The notes: generated from the sequence alone by a model not told the origin. Counted from the first letter of the stretch, positions 18,166 through 26,344 are shown. The stretch is 64,000 nt of DNA from Lewinella sp. LCG006 (GCF_040784935.1 NZ_CP160680.1:6987802-7051801), one strand, 5' to 3'. Program-made: numbers and translations.

Positions 18166-18638
18166 AAAGATTAGCCGGATTTACCCTCTTGGAAATGATG
18201 GTCGTTTTAACCCTTACCGCAGTGATTGTTTCGCTGTCCTTTTCCGGTTTGCGCCTCATCCAATTACAATTTGATCAGTTCAAGGATCAACAGGCAAAAG
18301 TTGAAGATGCCCGACGAAGTGTTACTTTATTGAAATGGGATTTCGCTCGCAGTCAATACATTGTCCGACAAGGAGCTTCGCTGACTTTTCTTAACCAGCA
18401 GGACAGTATCAGGTACACGTTTTTGCCTTCGCTGCTGATTCGACAAAACGGAATGCAACACCAGGATAGTTTTACCGTAAACTTAATAATACAGGCATCT
18501 TCCTTTGATCAACAGCAGGGAGAGGGGCTAATTGACCAAGTGAGAATGGTGGTTGGACTCACTGATTTTGCAAAAACCGTCAACCTGAATAAAACGTATA
18601 GCGCTTACGATCTGATACTATGGGAAAATGAGCATTGA
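18162..18638 (+). CDS. Minor pseudopilin, GspJ/GspH-like
   Basis: 158 residues. MKRLAG|FTLLEMMVVLTL is a textbook prepilin signal with Gly -1, Phe +1 and Glu +5 (E11). The head domain is beta-rich. It is coupled to the GspI-like gene through ATGA and overlaps gspF by 11 bp. In T2SS the I-J-K minor pseudopilins form the tip complex of the pseudopilus. The J assignment follows from gene order and size; H is an alternative. Confidence 0.8.
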   Translation: MKRLAGFTLLEMMVVLTLTAVIVSLSFSGLRLIQLQFDQFKDQQAKVEDARRSVTLLKWDFARSQYIVRQGASLTFLNQQDSIRYTFLPSLLIRQNGMQHQDSFTVNLIIQASSFDQQQGEGLIDQVRMVVGLTDFAKTVNLNKTYSAYDLILWENEH

Positions 18639-19794
18639 CTTAAAACAATTAAAACAGCAAAAAAATCCGGGTGGCCAAGTCGCAGGCAAGGCTACAAATA
18701 CGGCCCAATCCGGTAGCTGGTCGGACATTCTTAATCGGGATATTCAGTTATTCGGAGGAGGGCTTAATTGGCAACACAAAGAGGCTTTATTTTCGGAATT
18801 AGCCGTCCTGCTTCGTGCCGGGCTGGATATTCGCTCCGCCCTGGAACTCATTCAAGCCAATGAGCCTAAGGAGAAAATTCGCAATATTTTTGCCAGTGTC
18901 TACCAAACATTAATCGATGGAGCCAGCCTCGCAGCGGCGATGGAACAAACCCAACAGTTTTCCACTTACGAATTGTCCAGTATCCGTATTGCCGAAGAAA
19001 GTGGCAAGTTGTTGCCGGTTTTAGAACGGCTGGCAACTCATTTTGCCAAAAACATCCAATTGCGGCGATTATTGTTGAGTGCGCTTTCCTATCCGATTTT
19101 AGTGTTGGTTGTTGCGGGCTTCTCTTTACTTTTTTTGCTCAACTTTTTGGTCCCCCTTTTCGGTGACATCTACGCCAGACTCAATCAGGAACTGCCAGGA
19201 ATTACTCAGTTTATTATCGATTTTTCGGAACAACTCAATCAATCGCTGCCTTATCTAATCGTTGGTACAGTGGTTTTGGTTGTGATTGGATTTTACTTTC
19301 GCAAAGCAGATGTCGTCAAGCGAACTGGCGCAGCACTGATGATTCGTTTACCCTTGTTTGGGCCGTTGATTCGAAAAGTATACCTGAGTAGATTCAATCA
19401 TGGACTTAGCTTCTTGTTATCTTCCAGTGTTCCGCTTACCCAGGCATTGGAATTGGTTGGTGCCATGGTGGCTTTTCATCCGATCAGCAGTAAATTGGCA
19501 GGTGTGCAACAGCAAATTTTACATGGGAATGCCTTGTACCAAAGTTTAAAGGAAGTATCGATCGTACCGGACCGGATGCTCGCACTGATCAAAATTGGAG
19601 AAGAAACCAATCATTTGCCACAGATGCTGGAAAAAATTGCAGAGCAGTACGATGAAGAGGTAGAGCAAAAAACCAAATTACTAGGCAGCCTACTGGAGCC
19701 TTTGTTGATCGTTTTCCTGGCAATCACGGTAGGTATCGTTTTAGTCTCTATGTATTTGCCGATTTTCAAATTAGTCACCAATTTTGGATTATAA
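18628..19794 (+). CDS. gspF: Inner-membrane platform protein GspF/PilC
   Basis: 388 residues. Two T2SSF domains are visible: the first around residues 50-175 (ALFSELAVLLRAGLDIRSAL...) and the second around 245-370 (KVYLSRFNHGLSFLLSSSVPL...), each with the F-x-x-x-L-x-x-L-L-x-S/A-G-V/L-x-L pattern. Hydrophobic helices lie near 148-175, 203-225 and 355-380. It anchors the assembly ATPase and the pseudopilins in the cytoplasmic membrane. The start at 18628 overlaps the upstream pseudopilin gene by 11 bp. Confidence 0.93.
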   Translation: MSIDLKQLKQQKNPGGQVAGKATNTAQSGSWSDILNRDIQLFGGGLNWQHKEALFSELAVLLRAGLDIRSALELIQANEPKEKIRNIFASVYQTLIDGASLAAAMEQTQQFSTYELSSIRIAEESGKLLPVLERLATHFAKNIQLRRLLLSALSYPILVLVVAGFSLLFLLNFLVPLFGDIYARLNQELPGITQFIIDFSEQLNQSLPYLIVGTVVLVVIGFYFRKADVVKRTGAALMIRLPLFGPLIRKVYLSRFNHGLSFLLSSSVPLTQALELVGAMVAFHPISSKLAGVQQQILHGNALYQSLKEVSIVPDRMLALIKIGEETNHLPQMLEKIAEQYDEEVEQKTKLLGSLLEPLLIVFLAITVGIVLVSMYLPIFKLVTNFGL

Positions 19795-19798
19795 GCTT

Positions 19799-20329
19799 AT
19801 GAATTATTTAAGTCAATATACATCTCAGCAACGTTGGTGGATTACCGTGAGCGGTCTGGTGCTACTGGCATTAGCGTCCTATTTTTTAAGCATTCGCAAG
19901 ACCCTAAAGCTAAAAAGTGAGTTAACGGAAAAATCAATCCAGTTACAAAACATTGATGATGCCCCTCATGTCATTGCCAAATTAGAGCAGCAGCTTCAGG
20001 TAAACGATCAACAATTTCTTCAAGGCCCCTACAACAGGAATAATTTATTTGCGAAAGTGAGCACTTTTTGTACAGAACATCAACTGAATTTACTAGAATT
20101 CGGGGAAGACCAACGCTGGCAACAAGAGCAACTAAACTTCATCACCAGTCCCATTCGAATTGCGGGTTCGTATCATGACATTCTGAGATTGATGTACTAT
20201 TTGGAGCATCAAGAACATCTCGGCTACCTGGTACACTGCAATCTGGCCTTGGTGGAAAAAAGCAGGCGCTCCCGACAAAAAGAATTACAAGCAGAACTGC
20301 ATCTGCAAAATATTGAAATCGAAAATTAA
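19799..20329 (+). CDS. PilO/GspM-like alignment protein
   Basis: 176 residues from the ATG at 19799, 4 bp after the gspF stop; a TTG at 19784 would overlap gspF and is less likely. One transmembrane helix (~12-31, RWWITVSGLVLLALASYF) is followed by a short coiled-coil region (~35-65). A small alpha/beta domain with a conserved-looking GSYHDILRLMYYLE segment follows, as in the ferredoxin-like PilO/GspM fold (Y-x-x-L-x-x-F-L-x-x-L). It would pair with the GspL-like protein of the opposite operon. The call rests on topology, the PilO-like motif and operon context. Confidence 0.75.
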   Translation: MNYLSQYTSQQRWWITVSGLVLLALASYFLSIRKTLKLKSELTEKSIQLQNIDDAPHVIAKLEQQLQVNDQQFLQGPYNRNNLFAKVSTFCTEHQLNLLEFGEDQRWQQEQLNFITSPIRIAGSYHDILRLMYYLEHQEHLGYLVHCNLALVEKSRRSRQKELQAELHLQNIEIEN

Positions 20330-20335
20330 TGCGCT

Positions 20336-21295
20336 ATGAAATACCTCTTTCTGATCTTACTGACCACTTGTTTATTCTGGCATTGTTCAGATGTTATCAT
20401 TCCTGACATTTCAGACGAGCAAGTGTTGCTTCGGGCTCCACAGGATGGGGGCCAACTGATTGGCTCAACGGTTACCTTAAGCTGGGAATACCTCCCTGAT
20501 GCTATTGATTACCAGATAGAAATAGCAACCCCGGATTTTGAAAATATTCAGACACTGGTGATCGACAGCATAACCACAGCCCGCAATCTAACCGTAATGC
20601 TCACACCTGGAAATTATGAATGGAGGGTAGTCGCTTTTAACGAAGCGTATGCTTCCGCCTGTTGCCAGGAATGGAGTTTTCAGTTGCAAAGTAACGCGAG
20701 TGCTGATCTCAGTTTGCAAACGGTATCTCTGCTTCTTCCCTCCGACAATGCGAGCGTTGGAGATGGTAATGTTTATTGGGAATGGTTGCCACTCGCAGCA
20801 GCTACCAACTATCGCTTTCAGCTCAGCACAAATGCTGACTTCAGCACGCTGATCCAGGATAGCCTACTCCCCAACACCTCAATTTCCTTAGACGACTTTG
20901 AGGAAAACCAATACTACTGGCGGGTTCGTGCAGAAAGTGAAATTTCAAATAGTTTCACCAATTACAGTACTCGAAATTTCACCATCGACTTAACGCCTCC
21001 TCCATCACCCGTCCTGAACTTACCAATTGAAAATGACACCCTGCTCTTCAGTGCCCAAAGCCCCGACTTTAGTTGGCAGAGCAGTAATGACAGCCAACGC
21101 GATACCCTCTATATTTTTGCCGACAGTTTCCTGGATAGTCTCTTTTTCAAAAAGGTCAGTCTTATGGGCAATACTGACTTAGACGATCAGAGCATGAACT
21201 TTGCACCTGGCGACTATTACTGGCTATTACGTTCAGTGGATGCCGCTGGTAACCTTTCCGATCTATCTGCAAGTCGAAAATTCATTGTGGAATGA
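20336..21295 (+). CDS. Fibronectin-III-like lipoprotein of the secretion operon
   Basis: 319 residues with a lipoprotein signal (MKYLFLILLTTCLFWHC, acylated Cys17). Three beta-sandwich modules follow (~33-115, 130-220, 225-318), each with the W-x-x-x-x-x-A-x-x-Y-x-(I/F)-(E/Q)-(I/L)-(A/S)-T and Y-x-W-R-V-x-A pattern of Fn3-like domains found in Bacteroidota surface proteins. It lies 6 bp after the PilO-like gene and is coupled by ATGA to the PilP/GspC-like gene, so it belongs to the machine's operon. Possible roles are an outer-membrane accessory (pilotin-like) or a surface receptor. No known T2SS pilotin resembles it, so the role is open. Confidence 0.7.
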   Translation: MKYLFLILLTTCLFWHCSDVIIPDISDEQVLLRAPQDGGQLIGSTVTLSWEYLPDAIDYQIEIATPDFENIQTLVIDSITTARNLTVMLTPGNYEWRVVAFNEAYASACCQEWSFQLQSNASADLSLQTVSLLLPSDNASVGDGNVYWEWLPLAAATNYRFQLSTNADFSTLIQDSLLPNTSISLDDFEENQYYWRVRAESEISNSFTNYSTRNFTIDLTPPPSPVLNLPIENDTLLFSAQSPDFSWQSSNDSQRDTLYIFADSFLDSLFFKKVSLMGNTDLDDQSMNFAPGDYYWLLRSVDAAGNLSDLSASRKFIVE

Positions 21296-21807
21296 AGAAT
21301 TCAAAGCCGATACAGTATTTACTCTTCACTTTAGTAGCCATCATCTGGGGAGCAATTGTTTACCAGGTGTGGGCTTATTTGGGCAAAGATGAAGATCAGC
21401 CACTTTACACCAACCGGGATTACTCACCAGCAGAAGCAGTGTTAGTGCCGGACACCTTCTCCCTGTCCTTAGCTTATCCCGATCCATTTACGGGTAAAAC
21501 CTCCACCAGAAGTGCTAAGTCAGGTCAGAGAACAGTACCCGCTTCTACAAAGAAAAACCCATCTTCCTCTACTCCCTCCATTTTGGAGGAGCAACCCAAA
21601 GTGATCTCCCCACCAAAACTGATCTATCAAGGCTATTCCATCAATAACAGCGAAGTTACGCGTGTTCGCTTACAGCTCAATGGCAAAGGCATCACCTATC
21701 GCTTGGACGAGGAAAAAGAAGGAATTCGAGTGGTGGCAATGAGTAGAGATTCCGTAGTCATCCTAAAAGAAGGTGACTCTTTTGTTTTTTATCGAAAAGG
21801 TCAGTGA
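21292..21807 (+). CDS. PilP/GspC-like inner-membrane connector
   Basis: 171 residues. A single N-terminal transmembrane helix (~8-30) is followed by a Ser/Thr/Pro-rich linker (~65-110). The C-terminal beta domain (~112-170) has the PilP/GspC homology-region pattern: a strand with R-V-R-L-Q-L-N-G-K, then I-R-V-V-A-M-S-R-D-S-V-V-I, then E-G-D-S-F-V-F. In T2SS/T4P this domain docks onto the secretin N-modules. It is the last gene of the plus-strand operon, coupled through ATGA to the lipoprotein gene. No terminator is obvious; an integrase remnant begins 14 bp downstream on the other strand. Confidence 0.7.
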   Translation: MKNSKPIQYLLFTLVAIIWGAIVYQVWAYLGKDEDQPLYTNRDYSPAEAVLVPDTFSLSLAYPDPFTGKTSTRSAKSGQRTVPASTKKNPSSSTPSILEEQPKVISPPKLIYQGYSINNSEVTRVRLQLNGKGITYRLDEEKEGIRVVAMSRDSVVILKEGDSFVFYRKGQ

Positions 21808-21820
21808 AATAAGATTGCAA

Positions 21821-21990
21821 GAAATACGCATTCTGACCCGCCAACTTCGCACTATCCAAATTGCTCCTCCTAAGATAGATCTCTAAGGTCTTAATACTAT
21901 CCCAGCCGCCAAGGTCAGCAATCGTTTTGACGCTGAATTGGCCGCTGAGGTGGAGGTTAGTGGAGGCGCTTCGGCGGGCGATGTGCATTG
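21821..21990 (-). pseudogene. Remnant of an integrase 3' end (duplicate of 22650-22818)
   Basis: About 170 bp repeat, in the same orientation and at high identity, the last part of the tyrosine recombinase gene at 22643-23827. The translated stretch from MHIARRSASTNLHLSGQFSV through LDSAKLAG matches the intact copy almost residue for residue, including the H-x-x-R and the nucleophile Tyr. Upstream similarity ends near the catalytic His. The frame reads past the point where the intact gene stops, and no N-terminal or core-binding domain is left. It is a fragment, probably from an earlier integration or a recombination between related elements. Confidence 0.8.
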
Positions 21991-22052
21991 CCTGATAGTC
22001 TATCAAAAAAGCTAACCAGAGGATGTTCTTTGACCTCATGATGAGCTCGACA

Positions 22053-22104
22053 GGGTTCGGGATAAGTCGGCATAGACCCTAAAACGAGTAGGCTCACCGA
22101 ACCC
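22053..22104. repeat. Inverted repeat between integrase remnant and antitoxin-like gene
   Basis: GGGTTCGG at 22053-22060 and CCGAACCC at 22097-22104 form an 8-bp perfect inverted repeat with a 36-bp loop. No U-run follows. The 226-bp stretch 21991-22215 around it contains no supported gene. Confidence 0.35.
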
Positions 22105-22215
22105 CTACGTTGCTGTTAGACTGAAGCGGGTCGGAACTATGGAAGAATTTTCCCTAACCGTTTCATTGACATATTATCGTGTACCAGTTCAATGACGATA
22201 ACAATAGCATCTGTT

Positions 22216-22479
22216 TCACCATCGAGCAGACTTTTGCGCGATCAGGTCATCTACTTCCATGTAGTTACCTTTTTTCACATCTTCAACAATAGCCTCAAAG
22301 ACATCGTCCGCTTCGCTGGCAAGAAGTGGTTCATTAGTGCCAACGTTATAACCAATCACTTCCTCACTGTCATCTTGCTGATCGTAAGTCTGTAACAAAG
22401 CATGCACAGCTGCCAAAAAGCGTTCATCTATCCGATCCAGGATTTGGTGGCTTTCTTTGCGCATGTCAGTGGTACTCAT
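22216..22479 (-). CDS. Orphan antitoxin-like small protein
   Basis: 87 residues from the ATG at 22479; ATGs at 22506 and 22539 would extend it. The sequence MSTTDMRKESHQILDRIDER followed by FLAAVHALLQTY resembles small helical proteins encoded beside RelE/HigB-type toxins in Bacteroidota, and the acidic C-terminus fits an antitoxin. No toxin gene is found on either side: downstream lies the integrase remnant, upstream the integrase. It may be a stranded cargo gene of the integrated element. The functional call is tentative. Confidence 0.5.
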   Translation of the reverse strand: MSTTDMRKESHQILDRIDERFLAAVHALLQTYDQQDDSEEVIGYNVGTNEPLLASEADDVFEAIVEDVKKGNYMEVDDLIAQKSARW

Positions 22480-22642
22480 AATCTTTGGTATTGTTTCTGC
22501 TTCCATAAAGTTAACGGTTTTTATGATGAAAAAATTCATTTCAACGGGTGATATTTCGTAATAGCCGATTTAGCTCATCCTCCCGATTACTTTGATACTG
22601 CTCCGTGCTACCCTCCAGTCGATGGTCGGCGAATTGATATTC

Positions 22643-23827
22643 TCACAAAAAATACTCACTCCGCCCCGCCAACTTCGCGCTATCCAAATTGCTACTCCTT
22701 AGATAGATTTGTAAGGTCTTGATACTATCCCAACCGCCAAGGTCAGCGATCGTTTTGACGCTGAACTGGCCGCTGAGGTGGAGGTTGGTGGCGGCACTCC
22801 GGCGGGCGGTGTGCATGGTGACAAAGGCGCTTTTGGGGGCCGAGCGATTACCTTCCTGGACGACTTCGTTGAGGCCCGCGAGGGAGACGGCGGTTTTGAT
22901 GTTGCGGTTGGCCTGGGGGTTGCTGCCCCAGCTGAAGTCGAAGTTGTGCTTTTCGAGGAGGTCGAGGGCGCGTTGCTTGACGGGGATGGTGGCCTCTTTG
23001 TTGGTCTTTTCGCTGCGGTATTTGAAGTAGAGCCGGTCGTCGATGCGGTGGAGGTTGAGTTTGGAGATTTGCACCAGATCGGAGAAGCGCATGATGAAGT
23101 GGTAGGCCACCAGCCAGCGGTCGAGCTCTTTCTCCAGGAAGGGGCGATCACTGAGGTCGAAGTTTTCGAGTTTGTGGATTTCGGCTTCGGTGAGGAAGAT
23201 TTTCTGGCTATCGCCAACGCGGTGACGACGGAATCCGGTTTCCTGGTGGGTGCGGTTGTTGTGGAGGCCGCGTTCCAGGCCCATGTTCATGACCCTTTTA
23301 AGGATCTTCACGTGCTTATTGATGCCCGGCAGACCACAATCGCAGTGTGAGGAGAGAAAGGTCGTGAACTCGTTGTAAAAGGCCAGGTCCATGGTTTCCA
23401 GCTCGGCTTCGATGCCGTAGCTGCTTTTAAACTGCTCCAGGCGGGTGAGGCACGATTGGTAATTCTTCAGGGTGCCTTTAGAAAGCGGCAACAGGCCTGA
23501 CTTCCCTTCCTGGATGATAGTCCCGATAAAGTCAATCAGATTCGTTGTCTTGCCCTCCTTGAAGAGGTTAGACCACTTGCCACCATCGAGGAAGTGTTTC
23601 TCGATGTCGAGGCGCAGGCGGTTGATCTTGGCGTTGTAGCGCGTGGACAGGGGATGATTTTTGCGGACCACTCCCCTACTGTCGTCCCATTGTTCAGGTT
23701 TTACCTTCAGGCCGGTGGATAAATATTTCTTTTTGCCCAGGTGACTGATGTAAAGCTTGATGTCACAACTTCCGTCGCGGCGAGGAGCATACGTCCAAAG
23801 TAGGTTTCTAAAATTCATAATGGCCAA
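22643..23827 (-). CDS. Tyrosine recombinase / integrase
   Basis: 394 residues. An arm-type DNA-binding N-terminus (~1-85) is followed by a SAM-like core-binding domain (~95-200) and a catalytic domain (~210-394). Recognisable active-site residues are R247 (MRFSD), the beta-hairpin Lys near K274, H339-x-x-R342 (HTAR), W366 in LGGW and the nucleophile Y375. This is the Bacteroidota integrase type found in integrative elements. The 3' end faces a 170-bp duplicate of itself (21821-21990). tRNA-Lys lies 240 bp upstream with its 3' end toward the integrase, a common attachment-site geometry. A TAnnTTTG box (TATTTTTG, 23869-23862) lies 35 bp upstream. The middle of the gene is much more GC-rich than its ends. 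The start could also be 23818. Confidence 0.92.
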   Translation of the reverse strand: MAIMNFRNLLWTYAPRRDGSCDIKLYISHLGKKKYLSTGLKVKPEQWDDSRGVVRKNHPLSTRYNAKINRLRLDIEKHFLDGGKWSNLFKEGKTTNLIDFIGTIIQEGKSGLLPLSKGTLKNYQSCLTRLEQFKSSYGIEAELETMDLAFYNEFTTFLSSHCDCGLPGINKHVKILKRVMNMGLERGLHNNRTHQETGFRRHRVGDSQKIFLTEAEIHKLENFDLSDRPFLEKELDRWLVAYHFIMRFSDLVQISKLNLHRIDDRLYFKYRSEKTNKEATIPVKQRALDLLEKHNFDFSWGSNPQANRNIKTAVSLAGLNEVVQEGNRSAPKSAFVTMHTARRSAATNLHLSGQFSVKTIADLGGWDSIKTLQIYLRSSNLDSAKLAGRSEYFL

Positions 23828-24020
23828 TTTCCTTTTTAGAACTATTTAGGAGAAGACTGGACAAAAATAGGAATTTTAAAAACATTAAAGAAGTAAAAAA
23901 TTATTTACAAACTTTTTGTGTTTCTAAATAAGCCAGAAAAGGCCCTCCCTGGGCAACATGGCTACTGTTCACAAATCATTGATAAACAAGGAAAAAGAGA
24001 AAAAAGGAAGGTCAAAAACA

Positions 24021-24059
24021 AAAAAAAGCTCATTCTGAGAACCAGAATAAGCTTTTTTT
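24021..24059 (-). terminator. Terminator of tRNA-Lys (bidirectional hairpin)
   Basis: AAAAAAAGCTCATTCTG pairs with CAGAATAAGCTTTTTTT around a 5-nt loop (AGAAC), with one C/T mismatch position. The hairpin has U-runs on both strands. It lies 5 bp from the 3' end of tRNA-Lys. Confidence 0.85.
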
Positions 24060-24064
24060 GAGAG

Positions 24065-24137
24065 TGGCTCGGCTGGGATTCGAACCCAGGACCCATACAT
24101 TAAAAGTGTATTGCTCTACCAACTGAGCTACCGAACC
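24065..24137 (-). tRNA. tRNA-Lys (anticodon TTT)
   Basis: A 73-nt cloverleaf: acceptor GGTTCGG/CCGAGCC, D-arm GCTC/GAGC, anticodon stem ATACA/TGTAT around CTTTTAA (anticodon TTT, Lys), T-arm CTGGG-TTCGAAT-CCCAG and discriminator A. CCA is not encoded. It is followed by a strong terminator and preceded by a good Bacteroidota promoter. Its 3' end faces the integrase gene, so it may be the attachment site of that element; I found no second copy of its 3' end in the window. Confidence 0.97.
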
Positions 24138-24162
24138 AGTGCCCTTGTTTCCTAAGGCGACG

Positions 24163-24195
24163 CAAATATACGACGCTTATCTCCTTTTAAACAAG
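24163..24195 (-). promoter_or_regulatory. Promoter of tRNA-Lys
   Basis: TATATTTG (24170-24163) matches the -7 element and CTTG (24195-24192), one mismatch from TTTG, lies 21 bp upstream. The start point would be about 20 nt before the tRNA. Confidence 0.65.
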
Positions 24196-24295
24196 AAAAT
24201 CAGCAACATTTTTTTGGAAAAATCGTAACGAGTTAATAATCAAGTAACAAAAGGAAAAAAAAATTATTTGTCTCTGTTTTATTATATCTCTTCCT

Positions 24296-25432
24296 CTACT
24301 CTTCCTCCTCCGGAAACTCCAACAACAACTGAACCCCTTCGCCTTCTTGCTCACGTTCCAAGTTGGAGACCGACATTCCTAAGAGGCGTACCTCTGCTAC
24401 CTCGACGATGTTTTCTTCCAAAAGGGTGAATATGACTTTGCGCAGCTCGGATAGTTTACGTACTTCGCTATTGAAAGAGCGCGAGCGGGTGTGGATTTGA
24501 AAATCGGGAGTCTTCATTTTCAAGGTGACGGTACGCCCGAAATTGTGGGTCTTTTTCATGTAATTGTAGACCGTTTCCGTCAGGTAGGCCAGCTTTTCTT
24601 TCATTGTGGCCACTTCCTTTAGGTTTTCGGAAAAGGTGCGTTCCGCCCCGATGGACTTCCGAATCCGGTTGGGATTCACCGGGCGTTCATCCTGGCCTCG
24701 CACAATACGGTAATAATGGCGACCAGCCTTACCAAAGCGCTTGACCAGCTGTATCTCCGACAACTCCCGCAAATGCGCGCCGGTTCGGATGCCCATCCGC
24801 TGTAACTTACCCGCCGTGACTTTGCCGATGCCGTGGAATTTTTCAATAGGTAGCTCCCCCAGAAAATCCCAGGCTTCTTCTGGCAAGATGACTTTCATCC
24901 CATCGGGTTTGTTGATATCAGAAGCCACCTTGGCCAGAAACTTGCAATAAGAAATCCCCGCCGATGCCGTCAGTTGCGTTTGTGTGAGAATTTTTGCCCG
25001 TATGGCCTCAGCAATCAAGGTAGCAGAATGGGGACCTAATTTTGGCTCCGTTACATCCAAATAAGCCTCATCCAGCGAAAGCGGCTCTACCAGGTCAGTA
25101 TATTCGTAAAAAATTGCCCGGATCTGATTGGATACCTCCTTATATACATCAAAACGATGACGAACAAAAATCAAGGAAGGACATAAGCGTTGGGCCGTTA
25201 CACTGGGCATGGCTGAGCGTACTCCATAGCGCCGGGCCTCATAACTAGCAGCCGCCACTACGCCACGTAAACCACCACCACCCACCGCAATAGGCTTGCC
25301 CCGCAGTGACGGATCATCCCGCTGCTCAACCGACGCGTAAAAGGCGTCCATGTCGATGTGTATTATTTTCCGTGAGGTATCCAATCGCAGAGGATTACTG
25401 TTAAATTGTACGCCCACCATAAGGTACTTCAA
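24296..25432 (-). CDS. dinB: DNA polymerase IV (Y-family translesion polymerase)
   Basis: 378 residues. The Y-family palm motifs are IHIDMDAFYASVE (metal-binding Asp27 and Asp29) and SLDEAYLDV (~residue 122). The fingers carry Y-E-A-R-R-Y-G-V-R-S, and two helix-hairpin-helix turns (GIGKVTAGKLQRMGI) precede the little-finger domain (~250-350). The length is normal for DinB. It overlaps the rnz stop by 32 bp; an alternative ATG at 25420 still overlaps. It should be co-transcribed with rnz and the STAS gene. The C-terminus is acidic and lacks a clear QxxLF clamp motif. Confidence 0.95.
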   Translation of the reverse strand: MKYLMVGVQFNSNPLRLDTSRKIIHIDMDAFYASVEQRDDPSLRGKPIAVGGGGLRGVVAAASYEARRYGVRSAMPSVTAQRLCPSLIFVRHRFDVYKEVSNQIRAIFYEYTDLVEPLSLDEAYLDVTEPKLGPHSATLIAEAIRAKILTQTQLTASAGISYCKFLAKVASDINKPDGMKVILPEEAWDFLGELPIEKFHGIGKVTAGKLQRMGIRTGAHLRELSEIQLVKRFGKAGRHYYRIVRGQDERPVNPNRIRKSIGAERTFSENLKEVATMKEKLAYLTETVYNYMKKTHNFGRTVTLKMKTPDFQIHTRSRSFNSEVRKLSELRKVIFTLLEENIVEVAEVRLLGMSVSNLEREQEGEGVQLLLEFPEEEE

Positions 25433-26336
25433 ATACCTTGCCTTCTTTTGCCAAGGCGGTATTGGGGAAAATAGACTGAGCTTCAGCCAATAATGGGCGC
25501 AGATCGCCGTAGCGGGGAGAGAAATGCCCGATTATCAATTGCTTGACTTGAGCCTGTCTGGCCATCTCTGCCGCTTGCCTGGCCGTAGAATGTCCTGAAA
25601 GATCGGCCTGGTCGGCTAATTCATGTAGAAAGGTCGCTTCGTGAAACAAAATATCCACACCTTTTATATAAGGTAGTAAATCCGGATTGGGACGCGTGTC
25701 ACTCGCGTAAACAAACGACCGAATAGGTGGTGGATCATGCGTTAGTAAAGCATTAGGAATAACTTCTCCCGAGGCGGCCTGGTAGTCAGCTCCTGATTTG
25801 ATCGCAGGAATCTCTTTATAAGGAATTTGATATTCCTTGATGGCCGTCCCCAGAATGGTTCGAGGACGTTCTTTTTCTTGGACCAGATAACCTACTGTAG
25901 GGATACGGTGCGACAAGGGAAGCGTGTAGACTTCAATACATTCGTCTTCGTACACCAGCGTCCTATCTACATTGGCATCTACAAAAATATAGTGCACGGG
26001 ATAAGGCATGCGCGTATGGCTGTAGCCAAAAACAGCATCGAGGTAGGGCGCTAAATCTGCAGGCCCAATAATCGTTAGAGGCGTATTCCGCTGATATAAT
26101 CCCCAGGAAGTAAGCAAACCAGGTAAGCCATAAATATGATCACCGTGGAGATGTGAAATGAGGATAACATCAATACTACTCCAGCCCAAACCATGTTGCT
26201 GGAGGGCAATCTGTAGACCTTCGCCACAATCTATCAACAACCCGGTTGTACCAGTTTTCAGATATTGTCCGCTCGCCCAACGCCCTGGAATAGGGCCAGC
26301 AGCGGAAGTGCCCAGGGTCGTTAGCTTAAAATCCAT
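25401..26336 (-). CDS. rnz: Ribonuclease Z
   Basis: 311 residues of the metallo-beta-lactamase fold. The zinc motif SHLHGDHIYGLPG (H-x-H-x-D-H) lies near residues 60-72, with downstream histidines in LSHRIP, in the ATFLHE segment and in GHFSPRY. The family aspartate is in YASDTRPNP. RNase Z trims the 3' trailer of tRNA precursors; CCA-less tRNA genes such as the neighbouring tRNA-Lys are the substrate class. The gene is 8 bp downstream of the STAS gene and overlaps dinB, forming a three-gene operon. Confidence 0.95.
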   Translation of the reverse strand: MDFKLTTLGTSAAGPIPGRWASGQYLKTGTTGLLIDCGEGLQIALQQHGLGWSSIDVILISHLHGDHIYGLPGLLTSWGLYQRNTPLTIIGPADLAPYLDAVFGYSHTRMPYPVHYIFVDANVDRTLVYEDECIEVYTLPLSHRIPTVGYLVQEKERPRTILGTAIKEYQIPYKEIPAIKSGADYQAASGEVIPNALLTHDPPPIRSFVYASDTRPNPDLLPYIKGVDILFHEATFLHELADQADLSGHSTARQAAEMARQAQVKQLIIGHFSPRYGDLRPLLAEAQSIFPNTALAKEGKVFEVPYGGRTI

Positions 26337-26344
26337 GCTATAGA

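Noticed and set aside
22100-22215. A toxin gene partner for the antitoxin-like gene
   Set aside because: No open frame of RelE/HigB-like size or sequence is present on either side; only the integrase remnant and a hairpin.
22778-23350. 190-codon open frame on the plus strand across the integrase gene
   Set aside because: It mirrors the GC-rich integrase core, is extremely Val/Glu/Gly-rich and matches no family; the minus-strand integrase has all catalytic motifs.
24065-24137. Duplicate of the tRNA-Lys 3' end as a second att site
   Set aside because: I found no second copy of the T-arm/acceptor sequence in the window, so element borders cannot be set.
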